The position numbers and the translations under genes were made by a program. The notes below the pieces were generated by a model. It saw only the letters and a program-made list of their open reading frames with translations. It searched no databases and was not told where the DNA came from. From the NCBI RefSeq assembly GCF_009857505.1, contig NZ_WWCP01000029.1, positions 1-64,000 of the forward strand: a stretch of DNA of 64,000 nucleotides, read 5' to 3'. This document shows positions 35,266 to 44,617 of the stretch, one piece after another; within the stretch, counting starts at the first letter, position 1, and every line of letters starts with the position of its first letter. This DNA is from Duganella lactea (GTDB taxonomy: Bacteria > Pseudomonadota > Gammaproteobacteria > Burkholderiales > Burkholderiaceae_D).

Positions 35266-38200
35266 TTAATGCTGGTTCACCGCCTTCAGCGGCGCCGCCG
35301 GCGCGTGCTCGCGCGCCGGCGGTGCGATGGCGGCGTCGGCGGCGATGTCCTCGTCGCGCATCGGACCGCTGCCGCTGTACTTGTCGAGGAACAGGTAAAT
35401 CACCGGCGTGATGTACAGCGTGATCACTTGCGAGAAGATCAGGCCGCCCACCACCGCCAAGCCCAGCGGCTGACGCAGCTCGGCGCCGGCGCCCAGGCCG
35501 AGCGCGATCGGCAGCGCGCCCATCAGCGCCGCCATGGTGGTCATCATGATCGGACGGAAGCGCAGGATACAGGCCTGGCGAATCGCCACCTCCGGCGTCA
35601 GCCCCTCCTTGCGCTGCGCGTGCAGCGCGAAGTCGATCATCATGATGGCGTTTTTCTTGACGATACCGATCAGCATCAGGATGCCGATGATGGCGATCAT
35701 CGTCAGGTCCAGATTGAACAGCCGCAGCGTGATCAACGCCCCCACCGCCGCCGACGGCAAACCGGCCAGAATCGTCAGCGGGTGGATGTAGCTCTCGTAC
35801 AGCACGCCCAGCAGCACATAGATGACGCCCAGTGCCGCGATGATCAGGATCAGCTGGCTGCCCTGCGAGCTCTGGAACACCGCCGCGTCGCCGCCGTAGT
35901 TGGTGATGATCGACGGCGGCAGACGCATGTCGGCGGCCCACTGGTCGATCTTGGCGGTGGCCGTGCCCAGCGGCACATCCGGCGCCAGGTTGAACGACAG
36001 CGTGATCGCCTGCAACTGGCCCTGGTGGTTGACGGCGGTCGGACCGATGGTGCGCTCAACCGTGGCAAAGCTGGACAGCTGCACCAGCTGGCCGCTCTTG
36101 TTGCGCACCGAGATGCGGGTCAACGCGCTGTCGAACTGGCGGTCGGCGTCGGCCGCCTCCAGGATCACGTAATAGCTGGCCGCCGGCGAATAAATGGTCG
36201 ACACCTGGCGCTCGCCGAACGCGAGGTACAGCGCGGTGCGGATGTCGCCGATCGCCACGCCGAGGTTGTTGGCCTTGTCGCGGTCGATCTTCAGCGACGC
36301 CTGCAGGCCCTTGTTCTGCGAATCGCTGGTGACGTCGCGGAAATCCGGGTCGGCGCGCATGCGCTCCATGTATTTGTCGGCCCACTCGTTGAGCGCGCCG
36401 GGGCTGACCGATTGCAGCGTGTACTGATAGCGCGACTTCGACTGGCGGCCGCCCAGCTGCAGGTTCTGCACCGGGCTCAGGTAGACGGAGATGCCCGGCA
36501 CCTGCTTGGTGGCCTTGCGCAGGCTGTCGAGCACTTGCGGCATCTTCTGGCGCTCGCCGCGCGGCTTGAGCACCAGGAACATGCGGCCGGTGTTGCCGCC
36601 GCCGACGAAGGAGGTCACGTCCTGCACATTGGGATCGTTGCGGATGACGGTCGCCACGCGCTCCTGCAAGGCCTGCAGCGAGGACGACGAAATATCTTCC
36701 GACGCCTCGGTGTTGACGCGGATCTGGCCCAGGTCCTCCTCCGGGAAGAAACCTTTCGGAATGGTGATGTACAGCACCGCCGTCAGCGCGAAGGTGCCCA
36801 GCGCCAGCACCAGCACAACGGCGCGGTGATGCAGCGCGGTGTCCAGCGTGCGGGCGTAGAAGTCGCGCAGCGCGCCGAAGCCGGCCTCGAACCAGCGGCC
36901 GATGAAGTTGCCCTTGTCGTGTTCCGGATCGATGGCGTCGGCCGGCAGCAGGCGGCTGGCCAGCATCGGCACCAGCATCAGCGACACCGCCGCCGACACC
37001 AGCACCGACAGCGCCACCACCACGGCGAATTCGTGGAACATCAGGCCGATCACGCCCGGCATGAAGAAGATCGGAATGAACACCGCCACCAGCGACACCG
37101 AAATCGAGACGATGGTGAAGCCCATCTCCTTGGAGCCGATCAGCGACGCCTCCAGCGGCCGCTTGCCCATCTCGATGTGGCGCACGATGTTTTCCAGCAC
37201 CACGATGGCGTCGTCGACCACCAGGCCGACCGCCAGCGTGATGCCGAGCAGCGACACGTTGTCCAGCGAGTAGCCGAAGGCGTACAGCAGCGCCAGCGCG
37301 CCGAGCAGCGAAATCGGCATGGTGATGGCCGGAATAAAGGTCGCCGCCGCGCGCCGCAGGAACAGGAAGATCACCATCACCACCAGCGCCACCGTCAGCA
37401 GCAGCGTCAGGTTGACGTCGTGGATCGCCTCGCGGATCGACACCGAGCGGTCGTTGACCAGGTTGATGTTGATCGAGGCCGGCAACTGCGCCTTGAACTG
37501 CGGCAGCAGGCGGCGCACGCCGTCCACCACCTGCACCGTGTTGGCGTCCGGCTGGCGCTGCACCAGCAGCACGATCGAGCGCTCGCCGTTGTAGCTGCCG
37601 GCCGCCTTGATCGACTGGAAGCTGTCCTGCACCTCGGCCACGTCCTTCAGCCGCACCGGTTGGCCGTTGCGCTGGGCGATGATCAGCTCAGCGTAATCGG
37701 CGGCCTTCATCAGCTGGGCGTTGCCGGTGATGGTCAGCGTCTGCGCCGGCCCGTCGAGAATGCCCAGCGGCGTGTTGGCGTTGGCCGACTTGATCGCCTG
37801 CTGCAGCTCGTCCAGCGTCAGGTTGCGCGCGTTCATCAGGTCGGACTTGGCGCGGATGCGCACCGCGAAACGCTTCTGCCCGTTGACCGTCACCTGCGCC
37901 ACGCCGGGCAGCGTCGACAGACTGGGGGCGATCAGGTTTTCCGCGTAATCATTCAGTTCCGACAGGCTCAGCGACGGCGAGTTCATCGTCATGAACAGCA
38001 CCGGCGCGTCGGCCGGGTTGACCTTGCGGTACGACGGCAGGTCGGTCATTTCGATCGGCAACTGGCGCTGCGCGCGCAGCAGCGCCGCCTGCACATCGAC
38101 CGCCGCCTCGTTGACGTTGATGCTCGGGTCGAACTCCAACGTCAACGAGGAATTGCCCAGCGTGTTGGTGGAGGTGATCAGCGACAGGCCGGCGATGGTG

Positions 38201-38415
38201 GAGAACTGCTTCTCCAGCGGCAACGCCACCGACGACGCCATGGTGTCGGGCGAGGCCCCCGGCAGGTCGGCCGAGACGTTGATCACTGGCGTGTTGTAGC
38301 TCGGCAGCGCCGCCACCGGAATGTAGAAATAGGCCAGCACGCCGGCCAGGATCAGCGTGGCCGACAGCAGCACCACCATCACCGGTCGGCGGATACACAG
38401 TTCGGAAAGGTTCAT
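35266..38415 (-). CDS. RND multidrug efflux transporter (HAE1/MdtB-MdtC type)
   Basis: A proton-driven inner-membrane pump of 1049 residues, standard for the family, with 12 helices and two large periplasmic loops. It opens with MNLSELCIRRPVMVVLLSAT and has the YFYIPVAALPSYNTPVI and SADLPGASPDTMASSVALPLE segments typical of MdtB, MdtC and MuxB-like proteins. The intramembrane acidic pair is in GLVVDDAIVVLENIVRH (about 405). It begins 3 nt after the adaptor gene stop. Only one pump subunit is present, whereas E. coli has two (MdtB and MdtC). No outer-membrane factor gene follows. Confidence 0.93.
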   Translation of the reverse strand: MNLSELCIRRPVMVVLLSATLILAGVLAYFYIPVAALPSYNTPVINVSADLPGASPDTMASSVALPLEKQFSTIAGLSLITSTNTLGNSSLTLEFDPSINVNEAAVDVQAALLRAQRQLPIEMTDLPSYRKVNPADAPVLFMTMNSPSLSLSELNDYAENLIAPSLSTLPGVAQVTVNGQKRFAVRIRAKSDLMNARNLTLDELQQAIKSANANTPLGILDGPAQTLTITGNAQLMKAADYAELIIAQRNGQPVRLKDVAEVQDSFQSIKAAGSYNGERSIVLLVQRQPDANTVQVVDGVRRLLPQFKAQLPASININLVNDRSVSIREAIHDVNLTLLLTVALVVMVIFLFLRRAAATFIPAITMPISLLGALALLYAFGYSLDNVSLLGITLAVGLVVDDAIVVLENIVRHIEMGKRPLEASLIGSKEMGFTIVSISVSLVAVFIPIFFMPGVIGLMFHEFAVVVALSVLVSAAVSLMLVPMLASRLLPADAIDPEHDKGNFIGRWFEAGFGALRDFYARTLDTALHHRAVVLVLALGTFALTAVLYITIPKGFFPEEDLGQIRVNTEASEDISSSSLQALQERVATVIRNDPNVQDVTSFVGGGNTGRMFLVLKPRGERQKMPQVLDSLRKATKQVPGISVYLSPVQNLQLGGRQSKSRYQYTLQSVSPGALNEWADKYMERMRADPDFRDVTSDSQNKGLQASLKIDRDKANNLGVAIGDIRTALYLAFGERQVSTIYSPAASYYVILEAADADRQFDSALTRISVRNKSGQLVQLSSFATVERTIGPTAVNHQGQLQAITLSFNLAPDVPLGTATAKIDQWAADMRLPPSIITNYGGDAAVFQSSQGSQLILIIAALGVIYVLLGVLYESYIHPLTILAGLPSAAVGALITLRLFNLDLTMIAIIGILMLIGIVKKNAIMMIDFALHAQRKEGLTPEVAIRQACILRFRPIMMTTMAALMGALPIALGLGAGAELRQPLGLAVVGGLIFSQVITLYITPVIYLFLDKYSGSGPMRDEDIAADAAIAPPAREHAPAAPLKAVNQH

Positions 38416-38418
38416 TGC

Positions 38419-39573
38419 TTAGCCTTTCTGTTTGGGGCCATCGGCCGGCTTGTCGGCGGCGGCGATGCGCACTTTGCCGCCCGGCCGCAGATTCTGCTTG
38501 CCGTCGACGATCACCTGCTCATCGCCGTTCAGGCCGGACACGGCGGCCTGCTCGCCAAAGGCGTACAGGCGCTTGATGGGGACCACTTTGGCGGACTGGT
38601 CCTTGTCCACCGCGTACACAAACGTGCCGCGCGTGTTGCTGATGATAGCGTTTTGCGGGATCACCGTGGCGTCCTTGAGGACCTGCGCGATCAGCCGGGT
38701 GTTGACGTACTGGCCCGGCCACAGCGCGGTGTCCTTGTTATCGAACTGCGCCTTGACGCGGATCACGCCGGCCACCGGATCGACCGTGTTGTCGATGAAG
38801 CTGAGCTTGCCGTTGACGGCCACGCTCGAATTGTCCAGCGTCGCCTGCACCGGCACCGCGCCGGCGCGCTGCGCCGCCATCAGGCCGGCCAGCGCGGTTT
38901 CCGGCAGCGTGAAGGCGACCGTGATCGGGTCCAGCTGGGTGACCGAGGTCAGCAAGGTGGTCATCTGCACCAGGCTGCCCGGATAGACGTTGATGGCGCC
39001 GACCCGGCCGTTCATCGGCGCGCGGATCGCGGTGTAGCTGGCGTCGACGCCGGCGGCGCGCGCGGCGGCGATGTCGGCCTGCAGCAGCGCCCGCGCCGAA
39101 TCGACCTGCGACTTGAGCGTGTCGACCGCGCCCTGGGCGATGAATTTTTTCTCCAGCAATTCCAGCGCGCGCTGGTACTGGCGCTGGTAATCGGCCAGCG
39201 CGGCGCGGTCGCGTTCGACCTGCGCCTGCGCCTTGTCGAGGTTGGCGCGCTCGCTGCGGTCATCCAGCGTGAACATCAGCTCGCCGGATTTGACGAACTG
39301 CCCTTCCTGGATATGCACCTTGGCGATGGTGCTGGTGGTCTGCGGATGCAGGTCGACCGTACTGATCGGCGTGACCGTGCCGTTGGCCTGCAGCGTGACC
39401 GGCACATCCTGTGTTTTCGGCGCCACGATGCTGACGGTGGTCGGCCCTTGCGGCGCGTTGCCGTTCATTTTGCCGCCGGCCGGCGCATGACCGCCGCCGT
39501 GCAGGGCGTACCAGATGCCGCCACCCACAACGAGCGTCATGCCGACCAGGGATGCTATCGAAGATTTTTTCAT
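38419..39573 (-). CDS. RND efflux membrane-fusion protein (MdtA-like)
   Basis: The 384-residue periplasmic adaptor links the pump to an outer-membrane channel. It has one N-terminal membrane anchor (about 5-25) without lipobox, then barrel-sandwich halves (VDLHPQTTSTIAKVHIQEGQFVKSG), an alpha-hairpin (about 125-175) and a beta-barrel domain. It follows the sensor-kinase gene by 148 bp and precedes the pump by 3 nt. The gap before it is AT-rich with AATATT three times and a weak ribosome binding site. Confidence 0.93.
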   Translation of the reverse strand: MKKSSIASLVGMTLVVGGGIWYALHGGGHAPAGGKMNGNAPQGPTTVSIVAPKTQDVPVTLQANGTVTPISTVDLHPQTTSTIAKVHIQEGQFVKSGELMFTLDDRSERANLDKAQAQVERDRAALADYQRQYQRALELLEKKFIAQGAVDTLKSQVDSARALLQADIAAARAAGVDASYTAIRAPMNGRVGAINVYPGSLVQMTTLLTSVTQLDPITVAFTLPETALAGLMAAQRAGAVPVQATLDNSSVAVNGKLSFIDNTVDPVAGVIRVKAQFDNKDTALWPGQYVNTRLIAQVLKDATVIPQNAIISNTRGTFVYAVDKDQSAKVVPIKRLYAFGEQAAVSGLNGDEQVIVDGKQNLRPGGKVRIAAADKPADGPKQKG

Positions 39574-39721
39574 TTTAATAATATTCTCAGCGTCGAAAAA
39601 TATTGCCGCCGCGCATGGGCGAAATATTGTCGCATAGTATCCACAAGAAAAACCGCACCTGTCTTACCGGCGCACGCTTTTTTGCGCGGTGGCCGGGCGG
39701 GTCGGCGCATTGTTGGCCGGA

Positions 39722-41077
39722 TCAGTGGCCGGCGTAGTACTCCGGCACCACCAGCGTCACTTCCAGGCCACCATCCTGATGGTTGGCCAAGGTGACGGCG
39801 GCACCATGTTGTTCGGCGATGTTGCGGGCGATCGTCAAGCCCAGCCCGGTACCGCCGGATTCGCGCGAGCGCGAGGTTTCGATCCGATAAAACGGCTCGA
39901 AGACCCGCGCCATCTGGTCCGGCGCTATGCCGGGACCGCCGTCGCGGATACGGATGCGCGCCGCGCCCGCCAGCCGCTCCACCGTCACATGGGCGTAGCG
40001 GCCGTACTTGACGGCGTTGTCGATCAGGTTGACCAGGCAGCGGCGGATCGCCAGCGGCCGGCCCATCAGCGCCATCGCCGCGCGGCCACGCAACTCGACC
40101 TGCTGGCCGACGTCGGTGGCGTCGCTGCACACGCTGTCGAGCAGCGCGTCGAGGTCCAGCGCCTGCATGGTCTCGGTCGAGTCCATGCTGCGCGCCAGGT
40201 CCAGTCCCTCCTTGACCATTTGCTGCATGGCCGACAGGTCGTCGATCAGCCGCTGCTTGAGCTCGTCGTCGTTGACCTTTTCCAGCCGCAGCCGCAGCCG
40301 CGTCAGCGGCGTCTGCAAATCGTGGGTGATGGCGGCCAGCATCTGCGTGCGCTGCGTGATGTGCTGGCGGATGCGCGCCTGCATGGCGTTGAAGGCGGCG
40401 CTGGCCTGGCGGATCTCGGCCGCGCCGCTCAGCACCACCGGCGGGTGGTTGATGTCGTTGCCGAGGTCCTTGGCCGCCTGCGCCAGCCGCTTGAGCGGAC
40501 GCATCGACATGCGCGCCACCCAGTAGGCGAGGAAGGCGATCGACAGCAGGAACGGCGTCAGCGACAGCAGCTCGCTGTTGGTCGAGGCCGGCGCCTGGCG
40601 CGGCGGCAGCACCGACAGCTTGAGCAGCTGGCCGTCGAACAGGCGCACGTTCATGGTTTCGCAGGTGCCCTTCCATTGGCTGGAAGCGAACAGGGTGGCG
40701 GTCTGGCGCGGCTGGTCGCAGGCGGCCGGATGCTCGTCCAGCGGGGTCAGCTTGTAACGCTCGCCGAGGCGCTGCTGCAGCGCGCTGGAGAATTCGGTCG
40801 GCGGCAAGACCGGCGCCTGCCCGGCGTCGCTCCACTCCAGCTTGACGGTGCCGCGCGCGGCCGCCACCAGAAAGGTCGGGCGGGCGCTTTCCGGCATGAC
40901 GTCGGCGGTGGTGATCAACTGCTCGGCGCGTTCGAGCGCGTGGAAATCGCGGTAGCGCTCCAGCGCGCGGGTGCGTTCGTTGACGGCCAGCCACTGGGTC
41001 AGCGCCGCCGAGGCGACGATGCCCAACAGCAGCACCAGAAACACGCGCCCGGTCATCGAGCCGACGAAGGTTTTCAC
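39722..41077 (-). CDS. Envelope-stress-type sensor histidine kinase
   Basis: A 451-residue membrane kinase. Two helices (about 8-28 and 172-190) bracket a 140-residue periplasmic sensor domain with cysteines near 119 and 137. Then HAMP (about 190-245), the dimerisation histidine H252 in AAITHDLQTPLTRLR, and the ATPase domain with N-box NLIDNAVKYG, DGGPGI and GGTGLGL. GTG start at 41077 overlaps the regulator stop (GTGA). With the regulator, adaptor and pump it makes one operon, like baeSR-mdt. The signal sensed is unknown. Confidence 0.92.
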   Translation of the reverse strand: MKTFVGSMTGRVFLVLLLGIVASAALTQWLAVNERTRALERYRDFHALERAEQLITTADVMPESARPTFLVAAARGTVKLEWSDAGQAPVLPPTEFSSALQQRLGERYKLTPLDEHPAACDQPRQTATLFASSQWKGTCETMNVRLFDGQLLKLSVLPPRQAPASTNSELLSLTPFLLSIAFLAYWVARMSMRPLKRLAQAAKDLGNDINHPPVVLSGAAEIRQASAAFNAMQARIRQHITQRTQMLAAITHDLQTPLTRLRLRLEKVNDDELKQRLIDDLSAMQQMVKEGLDLARSMDSTETMQALDLDALLDSVCSDATDVGQQVELRGRAAMALMGRPLAIRRCLVNLIDNAVKYGRYAHVTVERLAGAARIRIRDGGPGIAPDQMARVFEPFYRIETSRSRESGGTGLGLTIARNIAEQHGAAVTLANHQDGGLEVTLVVPEYYAGH

Positions 41078-41802
41078 GCTTGCGGCTCCACGCTGACCTG
41101 GCCGGCCAGCACGTAGCCGCCGTTGCGCACGGTCTTGATGATTTGCGGCATGCGCGCGTCCTCGCCCAGCTTCTGGCGCAGGCGACTGATCTGGATGTCG
41201 ATCGAGCGGTCGAACGGATCGGCGTCGCGGCCTTGCGTCAGGTTCAGCAGCTGGTCACGGTTGAGCACGCGGTTCGGATGCTCCAGGAACACCTTCAGCA
41301 GGCGGAATTCCGCGCCCGACAGCATGATGACGATGCCGTCCGGATTGAGCAGATGGCGCGCGGTCAGGTCCAGTGTCCAGCCGGAGAATTTCATCTGTTG
41401 CGCCTTGTCGGCGCCGACGCCGACCGGCATGGCGTTGCTGCGGCGCAGAACGCTGCGGATGCGCGCCAGCAGCTCGCGCGGCTCGAACGGCTTCGGCAGG
41501 TAATCGTCGGCGCCCATCTCCAGGCCGAGGATGCGGTCCAGCGGCTCGTTGCGGGCGGTCAGCATGATCACCGGCAGTGTCGAGTGGGCGCGCAGCTTGC
41601 GGCACAGCGTCAGGCCGTCGTCGCCCGGCAGGTTCAGGTCGAGCACGACCAGTTCCGGCCGGCCCTCGTCCAGCAGTTTCCACATGGCGGTGCCATCGGC
41701 GGCGCACAGGGCGCGGTAGCCGTTCGATTCCAGGTAATCGGCCAGCAAGGTGCGGATGTCGCGATCATCGTCGACAATCAAGATAGTAGATGTTGGTTCC
41801 AT
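41074..41802 (-). CDS. OmpR-family response regulator
   Basis: A 242-residue regulator with receiver domain (acidic cluster DDD at 11-13, phospho-acceptor D55 in LVVLDLNLPG, lysine in YLPKPFEPRE) and a winged-helix DNA-binding domain (EFRLLKVFLEHPNRVLNRDQLL, DRSIDIQISRLRQKL). I chose the ATG at 41802; one at 41817 would add five residues and neither ribosome binding site is strong. It leads the operon through kinase, adaptor and pump. The region upstream holds a tandem decamer that is a candidate binding site for this protein. Confidence 0.92.
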   Translation of the reverse strand: MEPTSTILIVDDDRDIRTLLADYLESNGYRALCAADGTAMWKLLDEGRPELVVLDLNLPGDDGLTLCRKLRAHSTLPVIMLTARNEPLDRILGLEMGADDYLPKPFEPRELLARIRSVLRRSNAMPVGVGADKAQQMKFSGWTLDLTARHLLNPDGIVIMLSGAEFRLLKVFLEHPNRVLNRDQLLNLTQGRDADPFDRSIDIQISRLRQKLGEDARMPQIIKTVRNGGYVLAGQVSVEPQA

Positions 41803-41860
41803 GCCGTCATTATCCATTGAAGACCATGCGGCTATTGTATCGTCTTGTATATCGGCCTAG

Positions 41861-41880
41861 TTGGACTTGGTTGGACTTGG
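41861..41880. promoter_or_regulatory. Tandem decamer in the regulator-spy divergent region (candidate operator)
   Basis: TTGGACTTGG occurs twice back to back (41861-41870 and 41871-41880), followed by TTGAACC. Ten-bp-spaced direct repeats are the usual binding arrangement for OmpR-family regulators. The site lies 59 bp upstream of the regulator start and 137 bp upstream of the Spy-like gene. Confidence 0.5.
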
Positions 41881-42016
41881 TTGAACCCGCTGCTTAACAT
41901 CTGGATACAAAAACCGGCGTCGGCGCAACGTAAGAGCAACCTTCGGCGATCAAGATGGTTCCAACGCGGCACACTTGTGCGGCGATTGATGAACTCTCAA
42001 CGATGAAGGAACGACC

Positions 42017-42547
42017 ATGAACATCTTACGCAAAAGCATACTGATCGGTTTCACCGTACTGGGCATGGCCGCCGCGCACGCTCAGGAAACGCAGCCAGCA
42101 CCGCAGGCGCATGGCGCCAAGCCACATCCGACCAGGGAGCAAATGCAGGCCAAGATGGCCGATATGTACGCCAAGCGCCAGGCGCGCCTGCATGATCTGC
42201 TGAAACTGACCACGCAACAGGAATCGGCCTGGGCCAACTATCAGGCCGCCATCAAGCCGGCGGCGTTCGACGGCCAGCGTCCCGAGCGCAAACCAATGAA
42301 CCAGCTGACCGCGCCGGAGCGCCTGAACCTGGCGCTGGACATGACCAAGAAGCGTGTAGCGTTCCTGGAAACCCGCGTGAAAGCCGTGAGCGCCTTCTAC
42401 AGCCAGTTGAATCCAGCGCAGCAGACGCTGTTCGATGAACACGGCCTGGCCAACCCGCGCGGCCACTGGAAACATCACGGCCATCGCGGCTGGGGTCGCG
42501 GCGAGCATCACGAAGGCTGGGGTGGCTCGGCCCCGCGTCAGGGCTGA
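42017..42547 (+). CDS. Periplasmic Spy/CpxP-like chaperone
   Basis: A 176-residue protein with a signal peptide ending MAAAHAQ, then a helical domain with the LTXXQ-type pattern (KLTTQQESAW near 67, QLNPAQQTLFDEH near 135). Helix cradles of this family hold unfolded periplasmic proteins or inhibit the Cpx sensor. The C-terminus is rich in histidine, glycine and tryptophan (HWKHHGHRGWGRGEHHEGW), perhaps binding metal. AAGGA lies 6 nt before the ATG. It is divergent from the regulator-pump operon, matching the spy/cpxP logic in enterics. Its stop abuts the dsbD stop. Confidence 0.85.
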   Translation: MNILRKSILIGFTVLGMAAAHAQETQPAPQAHGAKPHPTREQMQAKMADMYAKRQARLHDLLKLTTQQESAWANYQAAIKPAAFDGQRPERKPMNQLTAPERLNLALDMTKKRVAFLETRVKAVSAFYSQLNPAQQTLFDEHGLANPRGHWKHHGHRGWGRGEHHEGWGGSAPRQG

Positions 42548-44482
42548 TCAGTTCAGCACGGACAGGGATGCGGCGAACTTCGCCGCATCCTGGAAGCCGA
42601 TCACGCGCGAGTTCGGGATTTCCTTGCCTTGGCGGTCGAACAGGATGATGCCCGGCGGGCCGAACAGGCCGAAGCGTTTCAGCATCGCCTTGTCGTCGTC
42701 ATCGTTGGCGGTGACGTCGACTTGCAGCAGCAGGGTGTTGGCCAGCCTGGCGCGCACGCCCGGATCGACAAAGGTCAGTTTTTCCATTTCCTTGCAGGAC
42801 ACGCACCAGTCGGCGTAGAAGTCCAGCATCACGGTTTTGCCGTTGGTCTGCGCCAGAACGGCGTCAAGTTGCTGCACGGTCTTGACGCGCTGGAAGGCCA
42901 GCGGCGCTTCGTGCGCGGCGTTCGCGCCGCCGAGGTGGGCCAATGGCGCCAGCGGATCGCGGCCACCGCTGACCACGCCGACTAGTTGCATGAGGCCCAG
43001 CACGGCGGCGATCAGGCCGACCGATTTGGCGATCCATTGCCCTTTGTTTAGCAGCAGATACATGCCGTAGCCGACCAGCAGCGCGGCCCAGCCCATCATC
43101 TGCACGGCGCCCGGCAAGACCGGCGACACCAGCCACCAACCGACCGCCAGCATCAGCACGCCAAAGAAGCGCTTGACGTTGTCCATCCACACGCCGGCTT
43201 TGGGCAGCAGCGTGCCGGCCGAAACGCCGACCAGCAACAGCGGCACACTCATGCCGACCGCCATGGCAAACAGCGCGGCGCCGCCAATAACCACGTCGCG
43301 CGACTGGCTGATGTAGACCAGCGCGGCCGCCAGCGGCGCGGCCACGCACGGGCCGACGATCAGCGCGGAAATCGCGCCCATGATGAACACGCCGGCCAGC
43401 TTGCCGGAGGCCTGACGATTGGACGCCGCGCTCAGCTTGCTTTGCAGCGCCGCCGGAACTTGCAGCTCGTAGAAGCCGAACATCGACAGCGACAGCAGCG
43501 CCATCAGCAGGGCGAACGCGCCGAGCACCCATGGATTTTGCAGCGCGCTGGCCAGGCCTTCGCCGGCCAGACCAGCGGCCACACCCAGCGCGGTGTAGAC
43601 CAGCGCCATGCCCAGCGCATACGTCGCCGACAGCGCCAAGCCACGGCCGCGGGTGGTATTGGCGCCTTCGCCGACGATGATCGACGACAGGATAGGCACC
43701 ATCGGCAGCACGCAGGGCGTGAACGACAGCCCCAGGCCCAGCAGGGCGAACAGCGGCAGGATCACCAGCAGCTTGCCGGATTTCAGAGCGGCCTCCAGGC
43801 GACCGGATTCGTTGACCGGCGCCGGCGCCGGCGCGACGGCGGCGGGGGCTGGCGGCACGATGTCGGTCGCGGTCGGGTTGGGGATGGTGTAAATCTTGAC
43901 GCCCGGCGTCAGCGCGGCGGCCTTGCCGCCATTGACGCCCTCGTTGACGGCGCCCTGCCCTGCGGCGACCTTGGCGGGCGTGGCGGGCGGCGTCGCGGCC
44001 GCCTCAGAAGCGACTGTCGCGGCTGGAACGGCCGGGGCGGCGGCCGGAATCGGCACCGCGCCGCTGGCGGTCAGCGAAGCCTTGTAATCCTGCGGCGCGT
44101 AACACAGCCCCTTCTCGGAACATCCCTGCCCGCCCACCAGCAGCGTGAACGGCCCGTTGCCGTCCACCGCCAGCGTGATCGTCACGCTCTTGCGATAGGT
44201 CTCGACATCCTTGGCGAAGGTTTCGTCATAGTGCACCGTGCCCGGCGGGATTTGCGGCGCGCCCAGCTTGGCGCCCTGCGCGCTGAACTTGAAACGCTCG
44301 CGATACATGTAGTAGCCGTCGGCGATCTGGAACGTCACCTGCGCCGTGTGGCCATCCACCATGCGCGCCGAAAACTTGAACGCCTCCGACGGATCCAGGA
44401 ATTCATCAGCGGCATGGGCGGGCTGCAACAGCAGCGCAATCAGCGCCAGCAGGGGCGCAAACAATCGGGCGAAACGGAGCAT
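42548..44482 (-). CDS. dsbD: Thiol:disulfide interchange protein DsbD
   Basis: DsbD carries electrons from cytoplasmic thioredoxin to periplasmic DsbC, CcmG-like and other thiol proteins. The 644-residue protein has a signal peptide, an N-terminal alpha domain with the cysteine pair in GCSEKGLCY, eight membrane helices with TPCVLPM and GPCVAAPL, and a C-terminal thioredoxin domain with WCVSC. Between alpha and membrane parts is a long alanine- and proline-rich linker (about 150-225). Its stop TGA touches the Spy-like gene stop as TGATCA. Reducing power fits the nearby cytochrome c and MsrPQ systems. Confidence 0.96.
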   Translation of the reverse strand: MLRFARLFAPLLALIALLLQPAHAADEFLDPSEAFKFSARMVDGHTAQVTFQIADGYYMYRERFKFSAQGAKLGAPQIPPGTVHYDETFAKDVETYRKSVTITLAVDGNGPFTLLVGGQGCSEKGLCYAPQDYKASLTASGAVPIPAAAPAVPAATVASEAAATPPATPAKVAAGQGAVNEGVNGGKAAALTPGVKIYTIPNPTATDIVPPAPAAVAPAPAPVNESGRLEAALKSGKLLVILPLFALLGLGLSFTPCVLPMVPILSSIIVGEGANTTRGRGLALSATYALGMALVYTALGVAAGLAGEGLASALQNPWVLGAFALLMALLSLSMFGFYELQVPAALQSKLSAASNRQASGKLAGVFIMGAISALIVGPCVAAPLAAALVYISQSRDVVIGGAALFAMAVGMSVPLLLVGVSAGTLLPKAGVWMDNVKRFFGVLMLAVGWWLVSPVLPGAVQMMGWAALLVGYGMYLLLNKGQWIAKSVGLIAAVLGLMQLVGVVSGGRDPLAPLAHLGGANAAHEAPLAFQRVKTVQQLDAVLAQTNGKTVMLDFYADWCVSCKEMEKLTFVDPGVRARLANTLLLQVDVTANDDDDKAMLKRFGLFGPPGIILFDRQGKEIPNSRVIGFQDAAKFAASLSVLN

Positions 44483-44617
44483 GACGGCTTTCTCTCAAGG
44501 GAACTGTTCGTTGGAGCAACCGCATAGTACACCGATGACGTTTTTCCCGCCTGAGCGCGGCCTTAAAAGCTTGATATATGCGAAACTTGTTTCTTTCATC
44601 GCAAGGAGTTCCAGCCC

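Noticed and set aside
35269..39795. A 1508-codon open frame on the plus strand opposite the RND pump and adaptor
   Set aside because: It is antisense to two well-supported genes. The translation is rich in Arg, His, Gln and Val, as expected of a GC-rich shadow frame, and has no recognisable domain.
39722..41802. Assigning the names baeS and baeR
   Set aside because: The gene order supports the comparison, but the sensor domain and operator differ from the enteric system as far as can be judged by eye, so no symbol was given.
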